Below are positions 15,201 to 22,221 of a DNA stretch of 23,959 bases, piece after piece. The DNA lies in NCBI GenBank assembly GCA_002331575.1, contig DCZG01000015.1, forward strand, positions 1 through 23,959. The letters are read 5' to 3'. The position numbers and the translations under genes are program-made. The notes under the pieces are model-generated. The model searched no databases. It was given only the letters and a program-made list of their open reading frames with translations, and was not told where the DNA came from. The stretch is from Atopobium sp. UBA2090. Lineage in GTDB: Bacteria; Actinomycetota; Coriobacteriia; Coriobacteriales; Atopobiaceae. Positions within the stretch are counted from its first letter, which is position 1. Every line of letters starts with the position of its first letter.

Positions 15201-17238
15201 CGAGGAGGTCTTCACACAGAACTCCGGTCGCGTGGTCGCCGAGAACAAGCTGCCCATCCGCGTCATCGTGGGCAACCCACCCTATTCGGTGGGGCAGACC
15301 AGTGCGAACGACAACAATGCCAACGAGAGCTATCCCACGCTCGACGCTAAGATCGCGGCCACATATGCGGCGAGGACAGGTGCTACCAATAAGAATTCCC
15401 TCTACGACTCCTACATCCGAGCCTTCCGCTGGGCGTCCGACCGCATCGGCGACAGGGGCATCATCTGCTTCGTGACCAACGCCGGCTGGGTGGACGGCCA
15501 GGCGATGGACGGCATGCGAAAGTGCCTCGTCGAGGAGTTCAGCACCATTCACGTCTTCCATCTTCGTGGCAACCAGCGCACCCAGGGAGAGGAGTCTCGC
15601 AAAGAGGGAGGCAAGGTCTTCGGTTCGGGCTCTCGCGCCCCCATCGCGATCACCATGCTCGTGAAGAACCCCGAGAGCCGGGACCACGGAAGGGTCTTCT
15701 TCCATGACGTCGGCGACTACCTGACGCGCGAGGAGAAGCTCGCCATCGTGAAGCGAGCCGCGGAGGGTGGTACCCTCCAGTGGGCTGAGCTTCGCCCGGA
15801 TGCCCATGGCGACTGGCTCAACCAGAGGGACGATTCTTTCTATAGGTTTGCTCCAATGGGCCTCCAGAAGAGGAAGGCTCCTCTTGGGATGTTCGAGATA
15901 TGGTCATGCGGTCTCAAGACGCAGCGAGACCCATGGGCGTGGAGCTATTCCCGTCGCTCCGTTTCAAAAGAAATGGGGCGTCTCATCGACAATTATAACG
16001 ACGAGATGAACCGTTACCAGAAAGACGGCGGCAGTGTCCCGCCCAGCGCGTTTCTTGCTTTCGATGCGACGAAGTACAGCTGGACCCGACGACTGGTAGA
16101 TGATGCTGCCAAGGGCAAGGAAATCACCTTTGACGACGGTCATTGTGTCCTCGGGCAATATAGGCCCTTCTGTAAGCAGTGGGTTTACTACGACAGCGAA
16201 CTCAACGAAAGGACCTACCAGCAACCCCGCCTTTTCCCGCTCGTCGAAGACGAGCGGGCGAAAGGACCTACCAGCAACCCCATGCTTCCCTCAAAGTCTG
16301 TGCCCTCAACAACGAAGGAGCCAGAGGGAAAAGGCGGGGTCGAAATGACCTACCAGCAACACTCCTCTCTTTTGCCGAATTTGGTGATTGGCTGCACAAA
16401 CGGGAGCAGGCCCTTACCTCTGGTATCTAGCACAGTTCCCGATTTGCATTTTGTCGGTGACTCCCAATGCTTCCCGCTTTACTGGTACGAGAGGCAGGAG
16501 CCGCTCGGCACCCTCTTCGAGGGCATGGAGACGGGTGACGAGTACGTCCGTCACGACGCGATCACGGACGAGACCCTCCGGGTGTTCCAAAAGGCCTACC
16601 CTCACGCCTTCCCGACGCGCTACAAGAAGGACGGCGGCACCGAGCTCTCCAAGGAGGACGTCTTCTACTACGTCTACGGCATCCTCCACTCGCCGGAGTA
16701 CCGCGAGCGCTTCGACTCGAACCTGAGGAAGGAGCTACCTCGCATCCCGCTCGCCGAGGATTTCGCGGCCTTCTCCGTTGCCGGCCGAGCCCTGGCGCAC
16801 CTGCATCTCGACTACGAGACCATCGAGCCGTGGCCCCTCGACGAGGACGGCGACAGGACAGACCCCGGACGCACCGAGAAGATGCGCTTCGGCAGGTGCA
16901 AGCGCGACGACGAGCACCCGAGGGGCGAGGACATGACGGTCCTCCACGTGGCCGAGAGGATGACCCTCAGGAACGTGCCGATCGGCGCCTACGGCTACGT
17001 GATCAACGGCAAGAGCGCTATCGGCTGGCTCATGGACCGCTATCAGGTGAGGACCGACAAGGACTCCGGCATCGTGAACGACCCCAACGAGTACAGCGAC
17101 GACCCGCGCTACATCGTCGACCTCGTCGAGAGGGTCGTGAGGGTGTCCATGGAGACCCTCGAGATCGTGCACAACCTGCCGCCCCTGAACGAGAGGGAGC
17201 AGCCGGCGGACTGGCCCAAGGCATGGAAGGTGATGTGA
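12277..17238 (+). CDS. Type ISP restriction-modification enzyme (LlaGI-like)
   Basis: This 1653-aa single polypeptide combines all restriction-modification functions. An Mrr-like nuclease comes first (GHDIGID with Asp62, then IQCK with Lys79). An SF2 helicase/translocase follows with Walker A MACGTGKT (187-194), DEAH (314-317) and motif VI QAVGRVMRRA (about 582-591). A helical coupler leads to a gamma-class N6-adenine methyltransferase with motif I DPFAGTG (893-899) and NPPY (1000-1003). The remainder is the target-recognition region, ending in conserved SQCFPLYWYE and later blocks. Order and length match the LlaGI family (about 1570-1600 aa), which methylates one strand and cuts after translocation. 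GGAGG at 12259-12263 is 13 nt from ATG 12277 and 10 nt from TTG 12274, so the start could be TTG. Repeats at 16206-16363 disturb the recognition region. Confidence 0.93.
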   Translation: MTIDDVLGRIFSSSGNTKEQGDAFESATVYFLKNDPLWAERFSNVWLWSDAPTRTGHDIGIDVVARDAGDGTYWAIQCKCYQEDSQLSYKLLSTFFSTAAADGRYSHYMIIDTANSWSPHLRGIAEQYGTVRVDLDELRESALDWQPFLEGRDRAERTFLEPLDHQKEAIAAVRRGFETADRGKLIMACGTGKTLTALRLAEELCPTGAVLFLAPSITLVAQTLRAWANQAKLPMRPFVVCSDEKASRLEDPWETSVSDVPYPATTDAAALAEQIARRGNDDGLTVVFGTYQSIQVVIDAQAKGAPEFDLCVCDEAHRTTGVTDESLSPEERSAFTKVHDADALRARKRLYMTATPRVYGTAAKRQAHENSFEVSSMDDEEKYGKELYRLSFGRAVELGLLSDYRVLVLTVSEDMASRVYQQSMEGEGGFDVPEAAKILGCWKGLATRGEHLDDLNVFRIDLDGDGDLETVTTLGVEPMKRAVAFCSTIADSQRMADSFQEVVDLYIEKTGTAYPLRVEAQHVDGGMNSVMRKGKLHWLEENPGADVCRVLTNAKCLSEGVDVPDLDAVLFMRPRKSQVEIIQAVGRVMRRAQDKKYGYVILPVVVPAGTSPEQALDDDKAFEVVWQVLQALRSHDERLDARINALKLDGAEGKPGTEHIRVDPVDDPGDAGDPVQGKLELDWTVDDWNRAMEARLVRRCGTRVYWDDWAEDVAGIAQRHIERIGRIVDGDPDAAAEFDRFLRGLRDSLNPGITRESAIEMLAQHVITLPVFEALFGEADFARSNPVSVAMQGMLARLYEHQIATPGEDATLADLYASVRSRCSVVQSASGRQALIKDLYENFFSKAFKGTSEKMGIVYTPNEIVDYILHATDRMLRQEFGEGLGSPGVHVLDPFAGTGTFTANLIESDLISDEELPRKYAEELHSNEILLLAYYIMTVNIEQAYHARMGGEYRPFEGAVLTDTFQMTEEGDTLDEEVFTQNSGRVVAENKLPIRVIVGNPPYSVGQTSANDNNANESYPTLDAKIAATYAARTGATNKNSLYDSYIRAFRWASDRIGDRGIICFVTNAGWVDGQAMDGMRKCLVEEFSTIHVFHLRGNQRTQGEESRKEGGKVFGSGSRAPIAITMLVKNPESRDHGRVFFHDVGDYLTREEKLAIVKRAAEGGTLQWAELRPDAHGDWLNQRDDSFYRFAPMGLQKRKAPLGMFEIWSCGLKTQRDPWAWSYSRRSVSKEMGRLIDNYNDEMNRYQKDGGSVPPSAFLAFDATKYSWTRRLVDDAAKGKEITFDDGHCVLGQYRPFCKQWVYYDSELNERTYQQPRLFPLVEDERAKGPTSNPMLPSKSVPSTTKEPEGKGGVEMTYQQHSSLLPNLVIGCTNGSRPLPLVSSTVPDLHFVGDSQCFPLYWYERQEPLGTLFEGMETGDEYVRHDAITDETLRVFQKAYPHAFPTRYKKDGGTELSKEDVFYYVYGILHSPEYRERFDSNLRKELPRIPLAEDFAAFSVAGRALAHLHLDYETIEPWPLDEDGDRTDPGRTEKMRFGRCKRDDEHPRGEDMTVLHVAERMTLRNVPIGAYGYVINGKSAIGWLMDRYQVRTDKDSGIVNDPNEYSDDPRYIVDLVERVVRVSMETLEIVHNLPPLNEREQPADWPKAWKVM
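16206..16363 (+). repeat. Direct and inverted repeats in Type ISP recognition region
   Basis: A 23-nt sequence beginning CGAAAGGACCTACCAGC occurs identically at 16206-16228 and 16259-16281, and with three mismatches at 16341-16363. Offsets are 53 nt (out of frame) and 135 nt from first to third (in frame). Copies one and three encode ERTYQQP and EMTYQQH, while copy two encodes AKGPTSNP. Between copies one and two is a perfect 10-bp inverted repeat with a GAA loop (16236-16258). A 14-nt inverted repeat links 16225-16238 with 16326-16339. Confidence 0.9.
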
Positions 17239-17240
17239 TC

Positions 17241-18164
17241 ATGGAGACGAAGCTTTCAAAGCTCGAGAGGGTGCCCCTGCGCGAGGCGTGGGAGCGCGAG
17301 GACTCGAACTTCACCAAGTGGCTCGCCAAGGAGGAGAACCTGGACCTGCTGGGCGAAGCCATCGGCATAGACCTCGAGCTCCTCGAGGTCGAGTCGGCGG
17401 TGGGGTCCTATCGCGCAGACATCTACGCGAGGGCCTCGGACGGCCGCTTCGTCGTCATCGAGAACCAGCTCGAGAAGAGCAACCACGACCACCTCGGCAA
17501 GGTCATCACCTACGCCTCGGGCAAGGACGCCCACGTGGCCGTCTGGATAGTCTCCCAGGCTGACGAGAAGCACTCACAGGCGGTCGAGTGGCTGAACGCC
17601 CACACCGACGAGGACATCGGGTTCTTCCTCATAGAGATGGAGCTCTGGCGCATCGGCGACTCCGACCCCGCCCCCAAGTTCAACGTCGTCGAGCGTCCCA
17701 ACGACTGGGGAAAGGTCATGAAGGGCTACGACGACCTGAGCCCAGCCGCGCAGGTGCAACTCGACTACTGGCAGGCCTTCCACGACAGGGCCACTGCAGA
17801 CGAGGCCTTCATGAGGGTCCTCAGGCCGCAGAAGCCTCTGGCGCAGAACTGGACTACCCTCTCGATCGGGACGTCGATCTGCAACATCCAGCTGACCGTA
17901 GACACCCAGAAGGGCCGCATATCATGCGGCTACTACATCAGCGGGGACGGCGACCTCTACGCCAGCGTCAAGGCGGCCAAGCAGGATCTCGCCGACGCCG
18001 TGGGGGTGTCTCCGACCTTCTGGGAGGGTGCCAAGGACAGCGGGGTTCGCTTCTTCAAGGAGGGCTGCAACATCAAGTCCCACCCCGAGAGGTGGCCCGA
18101 GTACATCGAATGGCAGATGAGGGCCGCCCTGGCGCTCAAGAGGACGTTCGACGGGCTGCGGTAG
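17241..18164 (+). CDS. DUF4268 family PD-(D/E)XK nuclease-like protein
   Basis: This 307-aa protein has the DUF4268 pattern. A nuclease-like core contains GSYRADIYARASDGRFVVIENQLEKSN (split here: Asp60, then Glu74-Asn-Gln76) followed by DHLGKVITYASG. The C-terminal half (from about residue 175) contains QLDYWQAFHD and ends with EYIEWQMRAALALKRTF. The ENQ triplet takes the place of the ExK of classical PD-(D/E)XK enzymes, which is usual for this family. It starts 2 nt after the Type ISP stop with GGAAGG about 10 nt upstream, so it is cotranscribed with that gene. The family is often found in defence loci, but its reaction is not established. An accessory nuclease or modification-linked role is inferred from this pairing. 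Confidence 0.85.
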   Translation: METKLSKLERVPLREAWEREDSNFTKWLAKEENLDLLGEAIGIDLELLEVESAVGSYRADIYARASDGRFVVIENQLEKSNHDHLGKVITYASGKDAHVAVWIVSQADEKHSQAVEWLNAHTDEDIGFFLIEMELWRIGDSDPAPKFNVVERPNDWGKVMKGYDDLSPAAQVQLDYWQAFHDRATADEAFMRVLRPQKPLAQNWTTLSIGTSICNIQLTVDTQKGRISCGYYISGDGDLYASVKAAKQDLADAVGVSPTFWEGAKDSGVRFFKEGCNIKSHPERWPEYIEWQMRAALALKRTFDGLR

Positions 18165-18171
18165 CGCGTGA

Positions 18172-18189
18172 GCCCCCGCCGCGGGGGGC
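18172..18189 (+). terminator. GC hairpin after DUF4268 gene
   Basis: A 6-bp stem (GCCCCC at 18172-18177 with GGGGGC at 18184-18189) begins 7 nt after the DUF4268 stop. A second C-run follows, allowing alternative pairing. There is no T-run, so it is at best an inefficient terminator between two convergent genes. Confidence 0.45.
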
Positions 18190-18222
18190 CATCGCCCCCC
18201 CGACGGCCCACATGCCCCAGGG

Positions 18223-18411
18223 TCACTCCGCCCTGCCCACCTCGCACGCGTCGTAGCACCACAGCAGCAGATCGAGGTCGCCGGCGTCCCGCGGGACGAG
18301 CTCGACCCCCTCCACCTCGCTCAGCATGTCGCCCATGGTGAGCATCATGCCGCCCTCCTCGCACCAGTAGAGGGTGTCGGGTGCGGGCATCTCGAACTTC
18401 GCCTTCGCCAT
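18223..18411 (-). CDS. Small hypothetical protein, 62 aa
   Basis: This short leftward gene starts at ATG 18411 with TTGGAG 8 nt upstream and has codon use like its high-GC neighbours. The product (MAKAKFEMPAPDTLYWCEEGG ... LLLWCYDACEVGRAE) is acidic and has three cysteines, two in a WCYDAC motif; no known domain is apparent. It converges on the DUF4268 gene. A set of four 11-bp direct repeats lies 66 nt upstream of its start and could control it. It may be a chance frame, but the start signal and composition favour a real gene. Confidence 0.5.
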   Translation of the reverse strand: MAKAKFEMPAPDTLYWCEEGGMMLTMGDMLSEVEGVELVPRDAGDLDLLLWCYDACEVGRAE

Positions 18412-18476
18412 AAGGGGGCTCCAATCGACTTTTGCTCGCCGCGGTCGCGACGTGCCGACGATTGTCCCAGAGGCGC

Positions 18477-18520
18477 CTGACGGTTCCCTGACGCCTGTCT
18501 GACGCCTGCCTGACGGGAGC
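18477..18520. repeat. Four 11-bp tandem repeats (CTGACG core)
   Basis: CTGACG recurs at 18477, 18488, 18499 and 18510, exactly 11 bp apart, with variable 5-bp tails (GTTCC, CCTGT, CCTGC, GGAGC). Repeats with 11-bp period sit on one face of the helix and are the typical layout for tandem OmpR/PhoB-type response-regulator sites. They lie upstream of both the 62-aa gene (minus) and the mcrC remnant (plus). No regulator gene for them is in the window. Confidence 0.65.
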
Positions 18521-18537
18521 GCCGCGGGCTTCGATAG

Positions 18538-19524
18538 GCGGCCTCCCTACCTGCCCATGGGCAAATCCCGGGGGCTGGCCCAGGGGTGTTCGTGGAGGAG
18601 GTCGAGCGCGTGGTGCGTGCCGGGCTTCGCTCGGGCTACTCGGTCGTCGACGGCAACGAACGATTCCTTAGGGGGAAGCTCCTCCTGGACGAAGACATGC
18701 GCAGGAACCCCATCGACAAGTCGAGGGTCTTCGTGCGGCATTCTACCTTCGACCTGAACAGGCCAGAGAACCGCCTTGTGAAGGGTGCCCTTATAAAACT
18801 GAATGGCAGCAGCTCGTCGGAGTCGAACCGGAGGCGCATCAGGCGTCTGCTGGGGCTGATGGAAGAGGTTCCTCTCCCGTCCGACGTCGCCTCGGATATC
18901 GGTAGGCTCCAAAAGGACAGGGAGACGGCCTGCTACGGTCATGCGGTGGAGTGGGCATGCATCTTCCTCGAGGGGAGGACGTTCACCTCTTTTCAGGGGA
19001 GGACCGTGAGCGAAGCACTGCTCTTTCCCATGGAAAAGGTGTTTGAGGACTACGTTCCATTCGCACTGAGACGAGAGATGTGGCGTGACGAGACCAAGGG
19101 GTGGGAGCTCGCCACACAGGTGGGAGGGCATTACCTCTTCGACAGCCCAAAGAACGAGTGCCCTCTGAGGCCGGACATGGTGCTAAAGACGAGGAACGAT
19201 CGTCCCGTCATTCTCGATACGAAGTGGAAGACCATGGACAATGACGGCGACCGTCCCATGGGCGGCGACATGTACCAGATGTACGCATACGGTAAGAGCT
19301 TCAATGCGTCACAAGTGGTGCTCGTCTATCCCACCGCAGACCGAACGCGTGCAGGATGGGGGCGAGATATCCCGTATCACGTTCCTGGTGCTCCTGAATT
19401 CAAGGTCAGGGTCTTTCGATTTGATGTCGGGATCGACCCGACGCCTGATCAATCCCCAGCATGGGACCTGATGCGTGGCATTGCTGAGGATGCGAAGCAG
19501 GCAGCGGGTGCAAAGAGCGAATGA
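18538..19524 (+). pseudogene. mcrC: 5'-truncated mcrC (McrBC restriction subunit)
   Basis: The frame after the stop at 18535-18537 reads as the C-terminal two-thirds of McrC, the nuclease subunit of the modified-DNA-specific McrBC system. Recognisable blocks are GYSVVDGNERFLRGKLLLDE, STFDLNRPENRLVKGALI, MEKVFEDYVP, the PD-(D/E)XK core RPDMVL plus VILDTKWK, and GGDMYQMYAYGKSF. The N-terminal part, about 100 residues that normally contact McrB, is missing, and no mcrB lies upstream. A GTG at 18586 could start translation but lacks a ribosome binding site. The remaining frame is open to its natural stop, so the loss may be recent. Without the GTPase McrB it should not restrict DNA. Confidence 0.8.
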
Positions 19525-19532
19525 AGACAGCT

Positions 19533-19621
19533 GCAATCAATCATTGCCTGGTCTGGGGACCGTGTCAGACCTAATGCACGCTCTTTTGCACTTGAAATGG
19601 CAATCAGCAGCAATCAATCAT
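19533..19621. repeat. 12-bp direct repeats flanking a possible IS-end remnant
   Basis: GCAATCAATCAT occurs at 19533-19544 and again at 19610-19621. Between them is GGGACCGTGTCAGACCTAATG (19556-19576, given here only as reference), which nearly matches 8294-8313 in the same orientation. The layout could be the scar of a short mobile element, but the evidence is thin. Confidence 0.4.
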
Positions 19622-19668
19622 CTGCAACATTCTTCCTCGATTTATCACTACATTCTTATTGATTCTGT

Positions 19669-19677
19669 TGCTACAAT
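19669..19677 (+). promoter_or_regulatory. Candidate extended -10 promoter for AAA/DUF4143 gene
   Basis: TGCTACAAT is an extended -10 box (TGnTACAAT) in an AT-rich stretch, 54 nt before the start at 19731. No good -35 is present, which an extended -10 can tolerate. Confidence 0.45.
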
Positions 19678-19730
19678 TTTCTAGGAACACGTCTTCTCGC
19701 AATGCATGATTACGCGAAGGGGGGCATCAC

Positions 19731-21032
19731 ATGCCAGATCTGGAATTTGACCCCACCAGGTACCGCAAGAGGGTAATCGACGCGACGGTCGAAAAGCACC
19801 TCAAGGCTTTTGGTGCGATTGAGATTGCGGGAACCATGTGGTCAGGAAAGACCTGGACAGCCTTGGCGCACTCAAGGAGCAACGTCGCGCTCGACAGCCC
19901 CCAGTCGCGCGAGCTCGCCGAAATCGACCCCGATGTCGTGTTGGACGGCGATACTCCTCGCGTCATAGACGAGTGGCAGGAAGTCCCGCAGATTTGGGAC
20001 CGAGTCCGTCGGCAGGTTGACAAGCCAGACGCTCGGCGCGGAATGTACATTCTCACTGGGTCATCCCGACCGAACAAGAAGTACGTAAATCATTCAGGGT
20101 CTGGGCGCATATCCCGATTGCGCATGTGGCCGATGTCCCTCGCAGAATCGGGAGACTCGGACTCGAGCGTATCCCTGCGAGGACTATTTGAAGGGGATTT
20201 CTCGGGCGGGAAGGTTGAAGTCGGGCTTCTCGACCTAGCCAGAATGTGCTGCCGCGGTGGTTGGCCTGCCGCATCCGACCTCGATGACGAGTCCGCGACG
20301 CTGATTCCCGCGCAGTACCTGGATACGCTCGTGTCCTCAGAGGATGAGGCCGCTCCAGAAAACGGCCGGGAACTCATACGCTTTCTCACCTCGGCCGCAA
20401 GAAATGTGGGCAGCGCGGCGGTCACGGACACCTTTGTCCGCGACCTCGGCTATCTCTCTCCGAAAGGTGATCCGACGGACTCGGGGCGCAATCGCGTGAA
20501 GGCGATGCGCGACTACTTTGTGAACCGCTTTGTGCTCACTGAGCTCGCAGGTTGGGATGCTCCCATAAAGTCGCCCCAACGCCTGAGGACGAAGCCCAAG
20601 CTCTGCTTCGCGGACCCCTCGCTCCCCGCATCGCTCATGGGCGTCTCTGCGTCCTCGATTCTCGAGAACACCCAGGTCTTCGGCCAGCTGTTCGAGGAGA
20701 TGTGTCTGCGCGACCTGCGAGTCTATGCATCCGCCCTGCCAGATGCAGGCTTTGATGCCCTGAAGTACTACCGTGACGCCGATGGGCTGGAGGTCGATGC
20801 GATAATAGAACTGAAGGATGGGAGATGGGGCGCCTTCGAGGTGAAGCTCGGGCAGAACAAGATTGATACGGGCGTACATGCATTGCTTCGTCTTCGAGAC
20901 AAGGTGATGGCAAACCCCGCAGCCCGAAATCCTGAGCCGAGCTTCCTGGCCGTGCTTGTTGGCAAAACCGACTATGCCTATCGGACCCCTGAAGGGGTTT
21001 TCGTGGTCCCGCTGACAAAGCTTGGGGTCTAA
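19731..21032 (+). CDS. AAA-family ATPase with DUF4143 domain
   Basis: This 433-aa protein has an N-terminal P-loop ATPase (AAA_14 type) with Walker A GTMWSGKT (34-41) and a Walker B-like segment RVIDEWQEVPQIWDRVR, followed by YILTGSSRP. The C-terminal DUF4143 part ends with KYYRDADGLEVDAIIEL and GAFEVKLGQ, a PD-(D/E)XK-like core (EVD ... EVK). ATG 19731 has AAGGGGGG about 8 nt upstream. Proteins of this group are common in gut bacteria and archaea, often many per genome, and their function is unresolved; a DNA-related or defence role has been proposed from context. It stands alone, with a hairpin after its stop, at the right edge of the defence region. Confidence 0.88.
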   Translation: MPDLEFDPTRYRKRVIDATVEKHLKAFGAIEIAGTMWSGKTWTALAHSRSNVALDSPQSRELAEIDPDVVLDGDTPRVIDEWQEVPQIWDRVRRQVDKPDARRGMYILTGSSRPNKKYVNHSGSGRISRLRMWPMSLAESGDSDSSVSLRGLFEGDFSGGKVEVGLLDLARMCCRGGWPAASDLDDESATLIPAQYLDTLVSSEDEAAPENGRELIRFLTSAARNVGSAAVTDTFVRDLGYLSPKGDPTDSGRNRVKAMRDYFVNRFVLTELAGWDAPIKSPQRLRTKPKLCFADPSLPASLMGVSASSILENTQVFGQLFEEMCLRDLRVYASALPDAGFDALKYYRDADGLEVDAIIELKDGRWGAFEVKLGQNKIDTGVHALLRLRDKVMANPAARNPEPSFLAVLVGKTDYAYRTPEGVFVVPLTKLGV

Positions 21033-21048
21033 CGTCTCTGAGGAGACG
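21033..21048 (+). terminator. Short hairpin after AAA/DUF4143 gene
   Basis: CGTCTC (21033-21038) pairs with GAGACG (21043-21048) across a TGAG loop, directly after the stop codon. The stem is short and no T-run follows, so termination strength is doubtful. Confidence 0.4.
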
Positions 21049-21098
21049 CGCTCGAGCATCAATAAGAGCTGGTGACATATTCGTATAGGTCTCCATCC

Positions 21099-21128
21099 TT
21101 GCCTCGCCTCCGCCCAGCCAGCTACACT
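21099..21128 (+). promoter_or_regulatory. Candidate sigma-70-type promoter for Ntn hydrolase gene
   Basis: TTGCCT (21099-21104) and TACACT (21123-21128) are separated by 18 bp, ending 36 nt before the hydrolase start. The match to consensus is moderate. Confidence 0.5.
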
Positions 21129-21164
21129 GAACACATCAGTCGCTACGTCTGACAGGAGGCTCGC

Positions 21165-22181
21165 ATGTTTGGCTTCAACGGGTTCGGCTGCAGCGGGATG
21201 ACCCTCTCGAGCGCCGACGGAAAGCACTTCTGGGCGCGCAACTATGACTTCCCCTCGGCGGAGGGCTCCACCGTCACGCTCGTTCCCCGCGGGTTCGACA
21301 TTCCCCTCATGCAGGACCCCGCCCGCGAGGACCGCCTTACTTCTCGCTACGCCTGCCTTGGCATGGGCGCCGTGGGGCAGTCGGCTGCCCCCGTCCTCTA
21401 CGACGGCGTCAACGAGTGCGGCCTCTGCGGGGGCACTCTCTTCTACCCGGGCTTCGCGACCTACGACACCAACCCCTCGGCCACCTCGGTGAACCCGGCC
21501 TTCGCCGTCACGCTGGCGCTCGCCACCTGCGTCGACCTCGACGAGGCGGTCGCGTTCTTCACGGGGCACAACCTCTCCTCCGAGCAGGTGGTCCCGGGCT
21601 ACGAGATGCCCATGCACTTCTTCCTCTCCGACCGGAGCGGCGAGGCCGTGGTGATCGAGCCGGACGCCGGCGGGCTCTCCGTCCACCGCGACACGATCGG
21701 CGTGCTCGCCAACGCGCCCGACTACGACTGGCACGTCAAGAACCTGCGCAACTACCTCACGCTCACGCCCGAGCAGCCCAGGCCCGCCAAGGTCCTCGGC
21801 CTCGACCTCGCGCCGTACGGCGTGGGCGCCGGCTCGCTCGGCCTTCCCGGGGACTTCACCCCGCCCTCGCGCTTCGTCCGTCTCGCCTACGTCAAGGCCA
21901 ACCTCCCCGAGCCCGCGAACGAGGTCCAGGCCGTGACCTACCTCTTCGGCGCGCTCGGCAGCGTGGCCATGCCCGAGGGCTTCGTGAGAAACGAGTCCGG
22001 CGTGGGCGAGAAGACCCTCTACACCTCGGCCATGTGCGCGGAGTCGCTCACGTACTACACGAGCCCCTTCTCCAACCGGCGCATCACGGCCTATCGCCTC
22101 GGCGACATGGTGGACGCGACCGAGCTCAGGACCTTCTCGCTCCCGCTCGAGCAGGACATCGACTTCGTGGACGTGAGGTAG
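21165..22181 (+). CDS. Ntn hydrolase, penicillin V acylase/bile salt hydrolase family
   Basis: This 338-aa linear amide C-N hydrolase cleaves an amide using an N-terminal cysteine. Catalytic-site residues at family spacing are Cys9 (GCSGMTL), Arg25 and Asp28 (ARNYDF), Asn183 (LANAPDYDW) and Arg236 (PSRFVR). Cys9 implies that residues 1-8 (MFGFNGFG) are removed as a short propeptide, as in penicillin V acylases; typical bile salt hydrolases begin Met-Cys. Where bile salt hydrolases have Asn82 (LNFPG), this protein reads LFYPG, with Phe93 aligned, closer to the acylase LYYAT pattern. Bile salt, penicillin V or another N-acyl substrate are all possible. AGGAGG lies 6 nt before ATG 21165. There is no signal peptide, so it should be cytoplasmic. 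Confidence 0.88.
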   Translation: MFGFNGFGCSGMTLSSADGKHFWARNYDFPSAEGSTVTLVPRGFDIPLMQDPAREDRLTSRYACLGMGAVGQSAAPVLYDGVNECGLCGGTLFYPGFATYDTNPSATSVNPAFAVTLALATCVDLDEAVAFFTGHNLSSEQVVPGYEMPMHFFLSDRSGEAVVIEPDAGGLSVHRDTIGVLANAPDYDWHVKNLRNYLTLTPEQPRPAKVLGLDLAPYGVGAGSLGLPGDFTPPSRFVRLAYVKANLPEPANEVQAVTYLFGALGSVAMPEGFVRNESGVGEKTLYTSAMCAESLTYYTSPFSNRRITAYRLGDMVDATELRTFSLPLEQDIDFVDVR

Positions 22182-22221
22182 GGGAGAGAAGCTCTGGCTC
22201 ACGATTCGCCGGGGGTTGTCC

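Noticed and set aside
18420..18530. Short repeats considered as a CRISPR array
   Set aside because: The 11-bp period is too short for CRISPR repeats and there are no spacer-sized intervals.
20337..22202. 621-codon minus frame across the DUF4143 and Ntn hydrolase genes
   Set aside because: It spans two well-supported plus genes, has Val/Glu/Gly/Arg-rich shadow composition and no family match.
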